Assembly: GCF_009833085.1 (NCBI RefSeq)
Contig: NZ_QRBZ01000012.1
Location: 1 to 64,000, forward strand
From: Nitrosomonas oligotropha
GTDB lineage: Bacteria; Pseudomonadota; Gammaproteobacteria; Burkholderiales; Nitrosomonadaceae
DNA: 64,000 nucleotides
Reading direction: 5' to 3'
Shown here: positions 10,300-21,100 of the stretch, piece by piece
How positions within the stretch are numbered: position 1 is the stretch's first letter
How the letters are laid out: every line of letters begins with the position of its first letter
Translations under genes and position numbers: made by a program
The notes under the pieces: model-generated
The model's database searches: none
Told to the model about the DNA's origin: nothing
Seen by the model: the letters and a program-made list of their open reading frames with translations, nothing else

Positions 10300-10445
10300 T
10301 CAGGCTGGGAGTGGAATAACTGCGCATTACGTGGTACCTGGTTTGCGCGAATTGGTTTGTAATAAATTGATGGTATCTTCACCATAATCGCGTTATGTTT
10401 TCCAATTCCATGCTTGCTTGTTCGGTCAAAAAGACAGATCAAACA

Positions 10446-10474
10446 CTGTCAATCTGACTTCAAATCTGTATACT
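10446..10474 (+). promoter_or_regulatory. Candidate sigma-70 promoter for sdhB-sdhE
   Basis: A -35 like box ctgtca (10446-10451) and a -10 box tatact (10469-10474) are separated by 17 bases. They lie about 60 bases upstream of the sdhB ATG in the 237-base gap after the DUF2971 gene. The match is four of six and five of six to consensus. Nothing else gene-like is visible in that gap. Confidence 0.5.
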
Positions 10475-10536
10475 TTGCAGTGTTCTGAGTTGTTTCTATC
10501 GATTTAAGCCGTATTCAAACCATCCGGAGCCAGCCC

Positions 10537-11232
10537 ATGAAGTTTTCGATTTACCGCTATGATCCCGATAAAGATGAAAAACCTTACATGCAGGATTACG
10601 ACGTTCAGCTGGCGGCGACCGATAAGATGTTGCTGGATGCGTTGTTGCGCATTAAGTCGATCGATGACAGTTTGAGTCTGCGCCGTTCCTGCCGCGAAGG
10701 GGTGTGCGGTTCGGATGCGATGAATATCAACGGGCGCAATGGATTGGCGTGCATTACACCGATCCGCAGTCTGAAAGAGCCGGTGGAAATACGGCCGTTA
10801 CCCGGATTGCCGGTGATTCGCGATCTGATCGTGGATATGACGCAATTCTTTCAGCAGTACCATTCGATCAAACCTTATTTGATCAACAACGATCCGCCGC
10901 CCGAAACGGAACGGTTGCAGTCTCCGGAGGAAAGAGCGGCGCTGGACGGTGTTTATGAGTGCATTTTATGCGCGTGTTGCACCACTTCCTGTCCGTCGTT
11001 CTGGTGGAATCCGGATAAATTCGTTGGTCCGGCGGGGTTACTTCAAGCGTACCGGTTCTTGGCCGATAGCCGCGATCAGGCGACCGCTGAACGGCTGGAT
11101 AATCTGGAAGATCCTTACCGGCTGTTTCGCTGCCATTCCATCATGAACTGCGCCGATGCCTGTCCTAAAGGCTTGAATCCTACCGAGGCAATCGGCAAAA
11201 TCAAGGACATGATGGTCAAAAGAACGGTATGA
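10537..11232 (+). CDS. sdhB: Succinate dehydrogenase iron-sulfur subunit
   Basis: A 231-residue iron-sulfur subunit of complex II, passing electrons from the flavoprotein SdhA to quinone. The [2Fe-2S] ligands are in SCREGVCGSDAMNINGRNGLAC (Cys52, Cys57, Cys72), with Asp60 in the fourth position as in E. coli SdhB. The [4Fe-4S] and [3Fe-4S] ligands are in CILCACCTTSCPSFWW and in CHSIMNCADACPKGLNP. The protein is full length. Unusually, sdhC, sdhD and sdhA do not precede it: upstream is a DUF2971 gene, so the rest of the complex must be encoded elsewhere. The ATG of sdhE overlaps its last codons, which implies translational coupling. Confidence 0.96.
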   Translation: MKFSIYRYDPDKDEKPYMQDYDVQLAATDKMLLDALLRIKSIDDSLSLRRSCREGVCGSDAMNINGRNGLACITPIRSLKEPVEIRPLPGLPVIRDLIVDMTQFFQQYHSIKPYLINNDPPPETERLQSPEERAALDGVYECILCACCTTSCPSFWWNPDKFVGPAGLLQAYRFLADSRDQATAERLDNLEDPYRLFRCHSIMNCADACPKGLNPTEAIGKIKDMMVKRTV

Positions 11233-11462
11233 AGGAATTCGAACGCGCCCGCTGGCGTTGCCGGCGCGGCTTGCTCGAATTGGATATTATTTTGCAGCGT
11301 TTTATGGATCAGCATTACGCGCAGCTGGATCAGCAAGGACTGGAGCAATTTGAACGATTACTGTCCTTACCGGATAATGACCTGTGGGATTTGATTGCAG
11401 CAAAACAAATCAACCGCGATAGTGACTTGCAGGCAGTTTTGGAATTACTACAAAAGAGTTAG
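11229..11462 (+). CDS. sdhE: FAD assembly factor SdhE
   Basis: A 77-residue small helical protein of the SdhE/YgfY family, which promotes covalent attachment of FAD to SdhA. The family signature RRGLLELD is at residues 13-20, followed by the usual acidic helical bundle. Its ATG overlaps the sdhB stop by four bases (ATGA), so the two are translated together. Its client SdhA is not in this window. Confidence 0.9.
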   Translation: MKEFERARWRCRRGLLELDIILQRFMDQHYAQLDQQGLEQFERLLSLPDNDLWDLIAAKQINRDSDLQAVLELLQKS

Positions 11463-11544
11463 GTTTCCAGTGGTATTCTGGCAGCTCTGGAACCTGATAA
11501 CAGTGCATACTCATTAAATCATACGCAACAAGTGGAGAAGTCAT

Positions 11545-12846
11545 ATGGCACAAAAAGGCACAGCGACTCTGAATCTGAATAACGGCAGCGCGCCAATCGA
11601 GCTGCCGGTTTTATCCGGAACTATGGGCCCGGATGTGATCGATATCCGTAAGCTGCACGCACAGAGTGGCTTGTTTACTTATGATCCCGGTTTTTTGTCG
11701 ACCGCGAGCAATAGCTCCACCATTACCTTCATCGACGGCGACAAGGGCATTCTGCTGTATCGCGGCTATCCGATCGAACAGCTGGCGCTGCATTGCGATT
11801 TCATCGATGTCTGCTATTTGCTGCTGCATGGCGAATTACCGGCGCCGGAACAGAAAAAAACCTTTGATGGCGCGATCAAAAGCCACTCGATGTTGCACGA
11901 ACAACTGGTGCGGTTTTATAGCGGATTCCGCCGTGACGCCCATCCGATGGCAGTGATGGTGGGCGTGGTTGGTGCGCTGTCGGCGTTTTACCATGACGCA
12001 TTGAATATTTCCGATCCGTCGCATCGCGAACAATCGGCGTTCCGTTTGATCGCCAAATTGCCGACAATTACCGCAATGGCGTACAAATACAATATCGGGC
12101 AACCGTATGTTTATCCGCAAAACAATCTGAGTTACGCGGAAAATTTCCTGCACATGATGTTTTCCGTACCGACGGAAAAATACGAAGCCAATCCCGTCAT
12201 TGTGCGCGCCTTGGACCGCATTCTGATTTTGCATGCCGATCATGAGCAAAATGCATCCACCTCGACCGTGCGTCTGGCCGGCTCCAGCGGCGCCAATCCG
12301 TTTGCCTGCATTTCCGCCGGCATTTCCTGCCTGTGGGGGCCTGCGCATGGCGGCGCGAACGAAGCCTGCCTGCATATGCTGGAGGAGATCGGCGATGTGT
12401 CGCGTATCGATGAGTTCATCCGGCGCGCTAAAAACAAAGACGATAATTACCGGCTCATGGGCTTCGGCCACCGGGTTTATAAGAACATGGATCCGCGCGC
12501 GAAACTGATGCGCGAAACCTGCCACGAAGTGTTGAACGAGCTGGGGTTGCAAAACGACCGCTTGTTCAAACTGGCGCTGCAACTGGAAAAAATCGCCTTG
12601 GAAGACGATTATTTCATTTCGCGCAAGCTCTATCCGAATGTCGATTTTTATTCCGGTATCGTGCAACGCGCATTGGGCATCCCGACCAGCATGTTTACCG
12701 CGATTTTCGCGATGGCGCGTACCGTTGGCTGGGTGGCGCAATGGAGCGAGATGGTGTCCGATCCGGATTATAAAATCGGTCGTCCGCGTCAGCTCTATAC
12801 GGGCACGACGATGCGCGATGTGCCCAGTTCGTACATTAAAAAATAG
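11545..12846 (+). CDS. gltA: Citrate synthase (hexameric type II)
   Basis: A 433-residue citrate synthase condensing oxaloacetate and acetyl-CoA. Landmarks are the RGYPIEQLA segment, the catalytic histidine regions [12 protein letters not shown] and [14 protein letters not shown], and the C-terminal GRPRQLYTG arginine. Length and the N-terminal extension fit the Gram-negative hexameric, NADH-sensitive type. It begins 82 bases after sdhE with AGTGGAGAAG as ribosome site, and lies 29 bases ahead of sucA, so it probably belongs to one TCA-cycle transcription unit. Confidence 0.96.
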   Translation: MAQKGTATLNLNNGSAPIELPVLSGTMGPDVIDIRKLHAQSGLFTYDPGFLSTASNSSTITFIDGDKGILLYRGYPIEQLALHCDFIDVCYLLLHGELPAPEQKKTFDGAIKSHSMLHEQLVRFYSGFRRDAHPMAVMVGVVGALSAFYHDALNISDPSHREQSAFRLIAKLPTITAMAYKYNIGQPYVYPQNNLSYAENFLHMMFSVPTEKYEANPVIVRALDRILILHADHEQNASTSTVRLAGSSGANPFACISAGISCLWGPAHGGANEACLHMLEEIGDVSRIDEFIRRAKNKDDNYRLMGFGHRVYKNMDPRAKLMRETCHEVLNELGLQNDRLFKLALQLEKIALEDDYFISRKLYPNVDFYSGIVQRALGIPTSMFTAIFAMARTVGWVAQWSEMVSDPDYKIGRPRQLYTGTTMRDVPSSYIKK

Positions 12847-12875
12847 CCGTTCATTTATTTAAGGCTGCTGACCTT

Positions 12876-15719
12876 ATGAACAAGCCGTTGTTGGATGATA
12901 CGCTCCTGTCCGGCGCGAACGCCGCGTTTGTCGAAGCGGTTTATGACGAGTATCTGCATAATCCCAATTCGGTTGCGCTCGCTTGGCGTGAGTACTTTGA
13001 CCAGCTTGCAAAACAACCGGAAGCTGCCGCAGCGCGGCAAACACAACCGCCGGTGAGCGGCGCGACAGCTGCTGCCCCTACCGCGAAACCTTCCGGTAGA
13101 GAAACACAAACCGTATTACCCGAAGCGGTGGCTGCGGATACGGACGATCGCAAGCAGGTTGCCGTGCTGCAACTGATCAACATGCATCGCTATCTGGGTT
13201 TGAATCTGGCCAAACTGGATCCGCTCGGACTGAAACAGCAAGCGGACGTGCCCGAGCTGAATCCGGCGCATTACGGTTTTACCGAAGCCGATATGGATAA
13301 GGTATTCAACACCGGTTCTCTGGTCGGTCCCGAACATGCCACGTTGCGCGAGATATTGCAGATTCTGCGGGAAACCTATTGCGGTCCGGTTGGCGCCGAA
13401 TATATGTATATCTCTTCAGTGGAGCAAAAACGCTGGATTCAGGCGCGGTTGGAAGGTCAGCGATCGAATCCGGATTATCCTTCGGATTATAAGCGTCATA
13501 TTCTTGAACGGCTCAATGCCGCGGAAGGGCTGGAAAAGTATCTGCACACCCGCTATGTCGGGCAAAAGCGCTTCTCCGGAGAAGGCAATGAAAGCCTGAT
13601 CCCGCTGCTGGATAATCTGATTCATAGAGCGGGTAAAACCGGTATTCAACAGATAATCATGGGCATGGCGCATCGCGCCCGGCTCAATGTGCTGGTCAAT
13701 ACGCTGGGGAAAATGCCCGCCGATCTGTTTCGCGAGTTTGAAGGAAAACAACCGGAAGCGTTACCATCCGGCGACGTGAAATATCATCAAGGATTTTCGT
13801 CTGCGATCAAAACCGCGGATGGCATCGTGCGCTTGGCGCTGGCGTTCAATCCGTCGCACCTGGAGATTGTCAATCCGGTGGTCGAAGGTTCAGTGCGCGC
13901 GCGTCAGCATTTGTTGAACGACAAGCTGGGCGATCGCGTGTTGCCGGTGCTGATCCACGGCGACGCGGCTTTTGCCGGGCAAGGCGTGGTGATGGAAACG
14001 CTGAATTTGTCGCAAACCCGCGGTTACGGCACCGGCGGCACGGTGCACATCATCATCAATAACCAGATCGGTTTTACTACGTCCGATCCGCGCGACAGCC
14101 GTTCGACCTTGTACTGCACCGATGTCGCCAAAATGATCGAAGCGCCGATTTTCCATGTCAACGGCGATGACCCCGAAGCGGTGGTGATGGTAGCCGAATT
14201 GGCGCTGGATTTTCGCATGCACTTTCATAAGGATGTCGTGATCGATATGGTGTGCTTCCGCCGCCTCGGTCACAACGAGCAAGATGAGCCGATGGTGACG
14301 CAACCGCGCATGTATCAAATCATCAACCAGCATCCCGGCACTCGCAAACGTTATGCCGACAAGCTGATTGGCGAAGGCGTGATCAAACCGGAAGACGCGG
14401 AGCAGCTGGTGCAAGTGTACCGCGAAGCGATGGATGAGGGCGTCAATCCGAACAAGACGGTGTGCTATGACTATAAGTCGCCGTATGCCATCAATTGGGA
14501 GCCTTTTGTTCAGCCCTGCAAATGGAATAAGAAGGTTAAAACCGGTGTTGCGCTGCAAACGCTGAAACAGCTTGCATTGCGGCTGACGGATATTCCCGAA
14601 GGTTTCAAATTGCATTCACGGGTGGAAAAAATCATTGCCGACCGGCGCTCGATGGGCAATGGTGAATTGCCGCTGGATTGGGGCATGGCGGAGAATCTGG
14701 CTTACGCGTCTTTATTGAAGGAAGGATATCCGGTCAGATTGTCGGGACAGGATTCGGGCCGTGGCACATTTTTTCACCGCCACGCAGTATTGCATGACCA
14801 AGTGGCCGCCGATCAGAACGAACGGATTTATGTGCCGTTGCGTCATTTGTATCCCGAGCAGCCGGATTTCGTTGTCATCGATTCGATGCTGTCGGAAGAA
14901 GCGGTACTGGGTTTTGAATACGGTTACGCCACCACGCAACCGACCGAACTGGTGATTTGGGAAGCGCAGTTTGGCGATTTTGCCAACGGCGCGCAAGTGG
15001 TGATCGATCAGTTCATTGCATCCGGCGAGGCCAAATGGGGCCGTTTGTGCGGTTTGGTGATGATGCTGCCGCATGGTTACGAAGGGCAGGGGCCGGAACA
15101 TTCTTCCGCGCGGCTGGAGCGTTACCTGCAATTATGCGCGGATTACAATATTCAAGTGTGCGTGCCGTCGACTCCGGCGCAAATGTTCCATGTGCTGCGG
15201 CGGCAGATGATCCGCCCGATTCGCAAGCCGCTGATTATCATGAGTCCGAAAAGCATGCTGCGCCATAAAGAATCGGTGTCCAGCCTGGATGAACTGGCGC
15301 ATGGGCATTTTTATCCGGTCATTTCCGAAACGGAGAATCTGGATTCCAATCAAGTAAAACGTATCATTGCTTGCAGCGGGAAAATTTATTACGAGCTGAT
15401 GGCGTACCGTAAAGAACAGCAGATCTCAAATATGGCCATTATCCGCTTGGAACAGCTTTACCCGTTCCCGCACGAGGAATTTCAAGCCGAGATCGATCGC
15501 TTCGGCAACGCCAAGGAAGTGGTGTGGTGTCAGGAAGAGCCGGGCAATCAAGGCGCATGGCATCGCATTCAACACTATTTATTGCGCCATATGAAACCGG
15601 ATCAAGTGCTGGGCTATGCGCTGCGCGCATCGTCGGCTTCCCCGGCGGTCGGCTACACGGCAAGACACAAATTTACACAGAATGAGTTAATCGTCGCAGC
15701 ATTCCGAGAAAAAATTTAG
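12876..15719 (+). CDS. sucA: 2-oxoglutarate dehydrogenase E1 component
   Basis: A 947-residue thiamine-diphosphate enzyme that decarboxylates 2-oxoglutarate and transfers the succinyl group to the lipoyl domain of E2. The N-terminal E2-binding segment (about residues 8-45, with AVYDEYLHNPNSVALAWREYF) is followed by an Ala/Pro-rich linker, the HRARLNVL block, the TPP-binding region with FRRLGHNEQDEP, and a transketolase-like C-terminal part ending GYTARHKFTQNELI. It is full length. It sits between gltA and sucB, only 12 bases from the latter. Genes for this complex have been found in obligately autotrophic Nitrosomonas, so their presence does not itself prove heterotrophy. Confidence 0.96.
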   Translation: MNKPLLDDTLLSGANAAFVEAVYDEYLHNPNSVALAWREYFDQLAKQPEAAAARQTQPPVSGATAAAPTAKPSGRETQTVLPEAVAADTDDRKQVAVLQLINMHRYLGLNLAKLDPLGLKQQADVPELNPAHYGFTEADMDKVFNTGSLVGPEHATLREILQILRETYCGPVGAEYMYISSVEQKRWIQARLEGQRSNPDYPSDYKRHILERLNAAEGLEKYLHTRYVGQKRFSGEGNESLIPLLDNLIHRAGKTGIQQIIMGMAHRARLNVLVNTLGKMPADLFREFEGKQPEALPSGDVKYHQGFSSAIKTADGIVRLALAFNPSHLEIVNPVVEGSVRARQHLLNDKLGDRVLPVLIHGDAAFAGQGVVMETLNLSQTRGYGTGGTVHIIINNQIGFTTSDPRDSRSTLYCTDVAKMIEAPIFHVNGDDPEAVVMVAELALDFRMHFHKDVVIDMVCFRRLGHNEQDEPMVTQPRMYQIINQHPGTRKRYADKLIGEGVIKPEDAEQLVQVYREAMDEGVNPNKTVCYDYKSPYAINWEPFVQPCKWNKKVKTGVALQTLKQLALRLTDIPEGFKLHSRVEKIIADRRSMGNGELPLDWGMAENLAYASLLKEGYPVRLSGQDSGRGTFFHRHAVLHDQVAADQNERIYVPLRHLYPEQPDFVVIDSMLSEEAVLGFEYGYATTQPTELVIWEAQFGDFANGAQVVIDQFIASGEAKWGRLCGLVMMLPHGYEGQGPEHSSARLERYLQLCADYNIQVCVPSTPAQMFHVLRRQMIRPIRKPLIIMSPKSMLRHKESVSSLDELAHGHFYPVISETENLDSNQVKRIIACSGKIYYELMAYRKEQQISNMAIIRLEQLYPFPHEEFQAEIDRFGNAKEVVWCQEEPGNQGAWHRIQHYLLRHMKPDQVLGYALRASSASPAVGYTARHKFTQNELIVAAFREKI

Positions 15720-15731
15720 TACGAGGGCGCC

Positions 15732-16979
15732 ATGCTAGTTGAAGTCAAAGTTCCCGCATTATCCGAATCCGTAGCGGAAGCTACGCTAATCTCCTGGCAC
15801 AAGAAAGCGGGGGAATACGTCAACCGGTCGGAAAACCTGATCGACATCGAAACCGACAAAGTCGTGATGGAGCTGCCCGCGCCCAGTGCCGGTGTATTGG
15901 CTAAAGTACTGAAAGGGGATGGTGCAACCGTGGCCAGCGGTGAAGTGATCGCGATGATTGAAACCGAAGCGGCCGTGCAACCGGAAAATGAAGTTAAACC
16001 GGCCCCCGCCGCGAGTCAGCAGGCGCAAGCCCCTGTTACGGTGAGCGCAGAAAAGGTGAGTGCTGAAGCAGTCGATACCGCAATCCCGATGCTGATGCCG
16101 GCAGCGCGCAAACTGGCGGAAGAAAATAATCTGAAAGCGACGGAAACGTCGGCGATCAAGGGCACCGGCCTCGGCGGGCGCATTACCAAAGAGGATGTGC
16201 AAGCGTATATGGCGAGCAAGTCCGGCGCGGCTACGAAAGTTGAAGCTGAATCCACAACGGGAAAACTGGCAATAGGAGCGCGCACCGAACGCCGAGTGGC
16301 CATGTCGCGCTTGCGCCAGCGTATTGCGGAACGTTTGGTGGAGTCACAATCGACCGCCGCGATTCTGACCACGTTCAACGAGGTCAACATGCAAGCGATC
16401 ATCGATCTGCGCACGCGCTATAAAGCGGAATTTGAAAAGGAGCATGGCGTCAAGCTCGGCTTCATGTCGTTTTTCGTCAAAGCGGTGATTGCCGCATTAA
16501 AGAAATACCCGATCGTCAACGCCTCGGTGGAAGGCAATGAAATTGTCTACCACGATTACTACGACATCGGTATCGCCGTCGGCAGCCCGCGCGGGCTGGT
16601 GGTGCCGGTAATCCGTGATGCGGACAGACTGTCGCTGGCGGAAATCGAACTGCAAATCGCCGATTTTGCCAAACGCGCGCAAGACGGCAAACTGACCATA
16701 GAAGAACTCAGCGGCGGCACCTTCTCGATCACCAATGGCGGCGTATTCGGCTCGATGCTGTCGACCCCGATCATCAACCCGCCGCAAAGCGCCATTCTCG
16801 GCATTCACGCCACCAAGGAACGCCCGGTGGTCGAAAACGGCCAAATCGTCATCCGCCCGATGAATTATCTGGCTTTATCCTACGATCATAGAATCATCGA
16901 TGGCCGCGAAGCGGTGTTGTCGCTGGTGGCGATGAAAGAGGCGCTGGAGTATCCGATGAGCCCGCTGTTGGAGAAGTGA
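15732..16979 (+). CDS. sucB: Dihydrolipoamide succinyltransferase (E2 of 2-oxoglutarate dehydrogenase)
   Basis: A 415-residue E2 component. It has one lipoyl domain (residues 1-75, lipoylated Lys43 in IETDKVVMEL), an Ala/Pro-rich linker, a peripheral-subunit-binding domain near 112-150 (PAARKLAEENNL, GRITKEDV), and the acyltransferase core with catalytic DHRIIDGREAV near the C-terminus. It follows sucA by 12 bases. The third subunit gene lpdA, often next, is not present; a TIR-like gene on the opposite strand lies downstream instead. Confidence 0.96.
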   Translation: MLVEVKVPALSESVAEATLISWHKKAGEYVNRSENLIDIETDKVVMELPAPSAGVLAKVLKGDGATVASGEVIAMIETEAAVQPENEVKPAPAASQQAQAPVTVSAEKVSAEAVDTAIPMLMPAARKLAEENNLKATETSAIKGTGLGGRITKEDVQAYMASKSGAATKVEAESTTGKLAIGARTERRVAMSRLRQRIAERLVESQSTAAILTTFNEVNMQAIIDLRTRYKAEFEKEHGVKLGFMSFFVKAVIAALKKYPIVNASVEGNEIVYHDYYDIGIAVGSPRGLVVPVIRDADRLSLAEIELQIADFAKRAQDGKLTIEELSGGTFSITNGGVFGSMLSTPIINPPQSAILGIHATKERPVVENGQIVIRPMNYLALSYDHRIIDGREAVLSLVAMKEALEYPMSPLLEK

Positions 16980-17096
16980 AAGAAAACCTGGTGCCGATGA
17001 AATCGATGCACCTCTTTGTATCGACGCATCCTGTCGAGTTAACGCTACTACGCTCACCGATAAGAGTTTATCTGAATAAATGCTTTATTCGAGTTC

Positions 17097-18053
17097 TTAG
17101 GTGCCGAGTTTTACTCTGGCTTTTCTGACTAAATCTTGATGTACTATTATAATTTTACCTGCAGTGTCATGTAATTTTCCAACTACTTCGAGAAAGTGTT
17201 TGGAATTTTTATCTTCCCATTCAGGAGGAACTGTCTGCCAGCCTGGATTGTTTGTAGGAAAAGTATTTGTAGCTATTTGCCCCAAGTAATCTCCAATTAA
17301 ATCATGTAATTTTAGCCGCAACTGTTCTAATTCATTATCTAAAAATTCATGCTCTGCATCATTCCATTCGTAATAAAATTTATCTAAGTCATCAAGTTCC
17401 TTTCTTGGAAAAGAGAATCCTGCCATATTTTGTTGAGCAATAAAGTGGATGCTTCCTTTTGAAGGCAGGACCTCTTTAAACTTTTCAAATAAACTTAGGT
17501 CGATTTTTTTAGTGTCAGACGTAACAAGTGCTTCCCTAGTTGTGATTTCTCTTGTTCCCTCTTTCTCAAAGATAAGCTTTAGTGCAGCAATGAGGGTTTT
17601 CTTTAAAGCATTTCGATCAGGTGCTTTTTCTTCAGTATTAGCTGCAACCGAATAAGTCAATATCCTTTTGGCTCTTAGATCAAAAGGAAGAACTGTAGGA
17701 TCACCAAACTCGGTATTCATTATCATAATGATTCTGTTCCATCCTAAAACCTTTATCGCATAACCAAGCTCAATCAAAACATTTGGATTGGGAGTTCTTT
17801 TCTTAGCTTCTTGTTCAATTATTGAAACATCACATACAAAAACTGATGAGTTTTCAATTTTAGAAAAAATGGATTCGGTAATATCTGGAGATCCTGCAAT
17901 ACCCAAAGTATCCCTATCAATGACAGGTTCTACAGAAATCGAATCGTCGTTCCTTACTTCTTCAATCGCCTTTTCTAATGCTGTCGATATAAAATTTCTA
18001 TTTGTGCTTCCAGGACAATCCGATTGCCAAGAATAAAATATACGATCTGTCAT
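17097..18053 (-). CDS. TIR-like nucleotide-binding domain protein, possible stand-alone defence effector
   Basis: A 318-residue protein. Residues 1-165 form a TIR / deoxyribosyltransferase-like fold: RIFYSWQSD at the N-terminus, RNFISTALEKAI, DRDTLGIAGSPDI, the strand VFVCDVSII, and NPNVLIELGYA, where Glu95 occupies the position of the catalytic glutamate of TIR NADases. Residues about 170-318 are helical and match no family I know; they could be a sensor or oligomerisation part. The gene is clearly richer in A and T than sucB and dnaE on either side, stands alone, and points against sucB. These are signs of horizontal acquisition. An anti-phage NAD-depleting role is an inference from related TIR proteins; another nucleotide-processing function is possible. 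Confidence 0.65.
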   Translation of the reverse strand: MTDRIFYSWQSDCPGSTNRNFISTALEKAIEEVRNDDSISVEPVIDRDTLGIAGSPDITESIFSKIENSSVFVCDVSIIEQEAKKRTPNPNVLIELGYAIKVLGWNRIIMIMNTEFGDPTVLPFDLRAKRILTYSVAANTEEKAPDRNALKKTLIAALKLIFEKEGTREITTREALVTSDTKKIDLSLFEKFKEVLPSKGSIHFIAQQNMAGFSFPRKELDDLDKFYYEWNDAEHEFLDNELEQLRLKLHDLIGDYLGQIATNTFPTNNPGWQTVPPEWEDKNSKHFLEVVGKLHDTAGKIIIVHQDLVRKARVKLGT

Positions 18054-18120
18054 TAATGCCTCTTAAACCCTAATTAAGATTTTACTTTCAAAATGATGTA
18101 GTATATTTCGTCAAATTTTT

Positions 18121-21100
18121 TCAATATCCAACCTCAACATTCCCATCCGCAAAATGCGCTTTCAACGATTCCAGCAAATCGTTGTGCAAATACACCCGCC
18201 AATCGTTCCCTAATTCCAGTTCCCCGCTCGCCAAGTCATTGCGATAGACGACTGTAACCGGGCAGTAATTCGCATAGTTTTTTTGCGCTTGCGGGGAGAA
18301 CGGCGTCAGCAATGTTTTGAGGGTTGAAATTTGACCGAGAGTGACGGAGTCGCAGCGGATTCTGAGCTGTCTGGCGAAACGCGAGCGGATGCCGGCGAGG
18401 TAGTAGAGTTGTTCGGCGGTGATCCGGAGTTCGTCGCCTTCTTCGCCGTTGTAGTTGCGGTTGCTGATTTTGGCTTCGGCGATCAGTAGTTGATCTTCTT
18501 TGAGCCAGGCGCGATTGGCGTCGAACAATTCGCTGAAAACAACCAGCTCGACACGTGCTTTGCCATCGTCCAGGTTGATGACGCACATCCGGCCGCGGCG
18601 CGTCATTTGCACCCGCACCGAGTGGATGATACCGGCGATCAGCTGCGGTTCGCGGCTTGGATTGAGCCGGTCCAGCCGGGTGCGGATGAAGCGTTTCAAT
18701 TCCGCGGCGTAGGTATCGAACGGATGGCCGCTGAAGTAGTAGCCCAGGGCGATTTTTTCCTGGTGCAGCTTTTCCCGCTCGGACCAAGCTTCGGTTTGAA
18801 TCGGTTGCGTTTGCAGATGCGAGGAGTCGCCGGTTTCGCCGAACAAATTGGTCTGACTGGCAGCCCGGCTCATCTGCTCGGCGGATTCGATCGCCACGCC
18901 GACGGAAGCGATCAGGCTGGCGCGGTTGGTGTCGATGCTATCAAACGCGCCGACGCGGATCAGCGATTCCATCACGCGGCGGTTGGCGATGCGCCGGTCG
19001 ACGCGGTTGCAGAAATCGAATAAATCGCTGAATGGGCCGGTTTGTCCACGCACCGCGACGATCGAGTTGACTGCGGATTCTCCGGTGCCTTTGACCGCGC
19101 CGAGACCAAAGCGGATGGTTTTGCCGTCCACGGGAACAAAACGGTAGTCGGACAGGTTGATGTCGGGCGGGAGAATCGTTAAACCGTTGGCGATGCTGTC
19201 CTCGACGAAGATCTGCACTTTATCGGTGTCATCCATATCAGCGGACAAACACGCCGCCATGAATTCGGCCGGGTAGTGTGCTTTAAGGTAGGCGGTTTGG
19301 AAAGCGATCAGGGCGTACGCGGCGGCGTGCGATTTGTTGAAGCCGTAACCGGCGAATTTTTCCATCAAACCGAACAGTTCGGTGGCTTTTTCTTGGCTCA
19401 AGTTGTTGTTGACTGCGCCGGAGACGAAAATATCGCGCTGCTGCGCCATTTCCTCGACTTTTTTCTTACCCATCGCACGGCGCAGCAAATCCGCGCTGCC
19501 CAGGCTGTAGCCGCCGATCACCTGCGCGATCTGCATGACCTGTTCCTGATAAATCATGATGCCGTACGTCGGCCCGAGGATCGTTTCCAGGCGCGGATCG
19601 AGATACTCGATCGTTTTCCGGCCATGCTTGCGGTCGATAAATTCCGGAATCAGATCCATCGGGCCGGGGCGGTACAGCGCGACCAGCGCGATGATATCCT
19701 CAAAGCGATCCGGTCTGGCTTTTTGCAGCAAATCGATCATGCCGCGCGATTCAAACTGGAAGATGCCGACCGCGTTGCCTTTGCGCATCAGTGCATATGT
19801 CGCTTCATCGTCGAGCGGCAGGGTTTCCAGTGAAAAGGGTTGAACAGGGAGCGATCCGCTGTTCTGATGCGACTGCCGGATGTAGCCGACAGCACGATCC
19901 AGGATGGTTAGCGTGCGCAGTCCGAGAAAGTCGAATTTCACTAGACCGATTTTTTCGACATCGTCCTTGTCCAGCTGGCTGACCACCGAGTCGGCGGATT
20001 CTGTGCAATAAATCGGACAGAAATCGGTGATTTCGCTCGACGCGATCAGTACACCACCGGCGTGCATGCCAATGTTGCGCGTAATGCCCTCGAGACTTTC
20101 CGCCAGTTCCAGCAGATTGCGCACGTCTTCCTCTTCGGCGGCGCGCTGATTGAGTTGCGGTTCGAGCTGGCGCGCTTTCTTGAGCGTCATGCCGATCTCG
20201 AACGGTATCAATTTGGCGAGCTGGTCGACAAAGTTGTACGGCAGATCCATCACCCGGCCGATGTCGCGAATCACCGCCTTGGCCGCCATCGTGCCGAAGG
20301 TGGCGATTTGCGAGACTTTGCCGGTGCCGTAACGCTGCTTGACGTATTCGATCACTAATTCGCGCCGGTCCTGGCAGAAGTCGATATCGAAGTCCGGCAT
20401 CGAAATGCGCTCGGGGTTGAGAAAACGTTCAAACAGCAAGTCGTAGCGCAGCGGGTCGAGATCGGTGATGCCCAATGAATACGCTACCAGGGAGCCTGCG
20501 CCGGAACCGCGCCCGGGACCGACCGGCACGTTGTTATGCTTGGCCCAGTTGATAAAATCGGCGACGATCAGAAAATAACCGGGGAATCCCATCTGGATGA
20601 TGGTTTTTACCTCGAAATCGAGGCGCGCCTGATATTTCGGCAGTTTGTCAGCACGTACTTGGGCATCCGGGAACAGATCGGCCATGCGTTTTTCCAGCCC
20701 GATTTCGGCCTGGTCGCGTAAATACGCATCAAGACTTTCGTTGTTGGGCGTGGGGAACAACGGCAGGCGGTTGACGCCTAGCTCCAGCACCAGATTGCAG
20801 CGCTTGGCAATCTCGATGGTATTCACCAGTGCGCTGGGGATATCGGCGAACAGTTGCGTGATCTCGGCCTGGGTTTTGAAATATTGCTGTCCGGTGAAAT
20901 TTTTCGGGCGGCGCTTGTCATCCAAGGTGTAACCTTCGGCGATACAGACGCGGGCTTCGTGTGCGCGGTATTCATCCGCATTGAGAAACTGCACCGCTTG
21001 CGTGGCTACAACGGGTAAATTCAATTGGCGCGCCAGTGCCAGCGATTGCTGCACCAGCATGGCTTCATTCGGGTGGCCGTCGCGTTGGATTTCAAGATAA

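Noticed and set aside
11836-12741. 301-codon minus-strand frame over gltA
   Set aside because: Antisense shadow of citrate synthase; composition only, no domain.
17074-17090. AT-only hairpin gaataaa/tttattc after the TIR-like gene
   Set aside because: Seven A-T pairs without a clear T-run; too weak to call a terminator.
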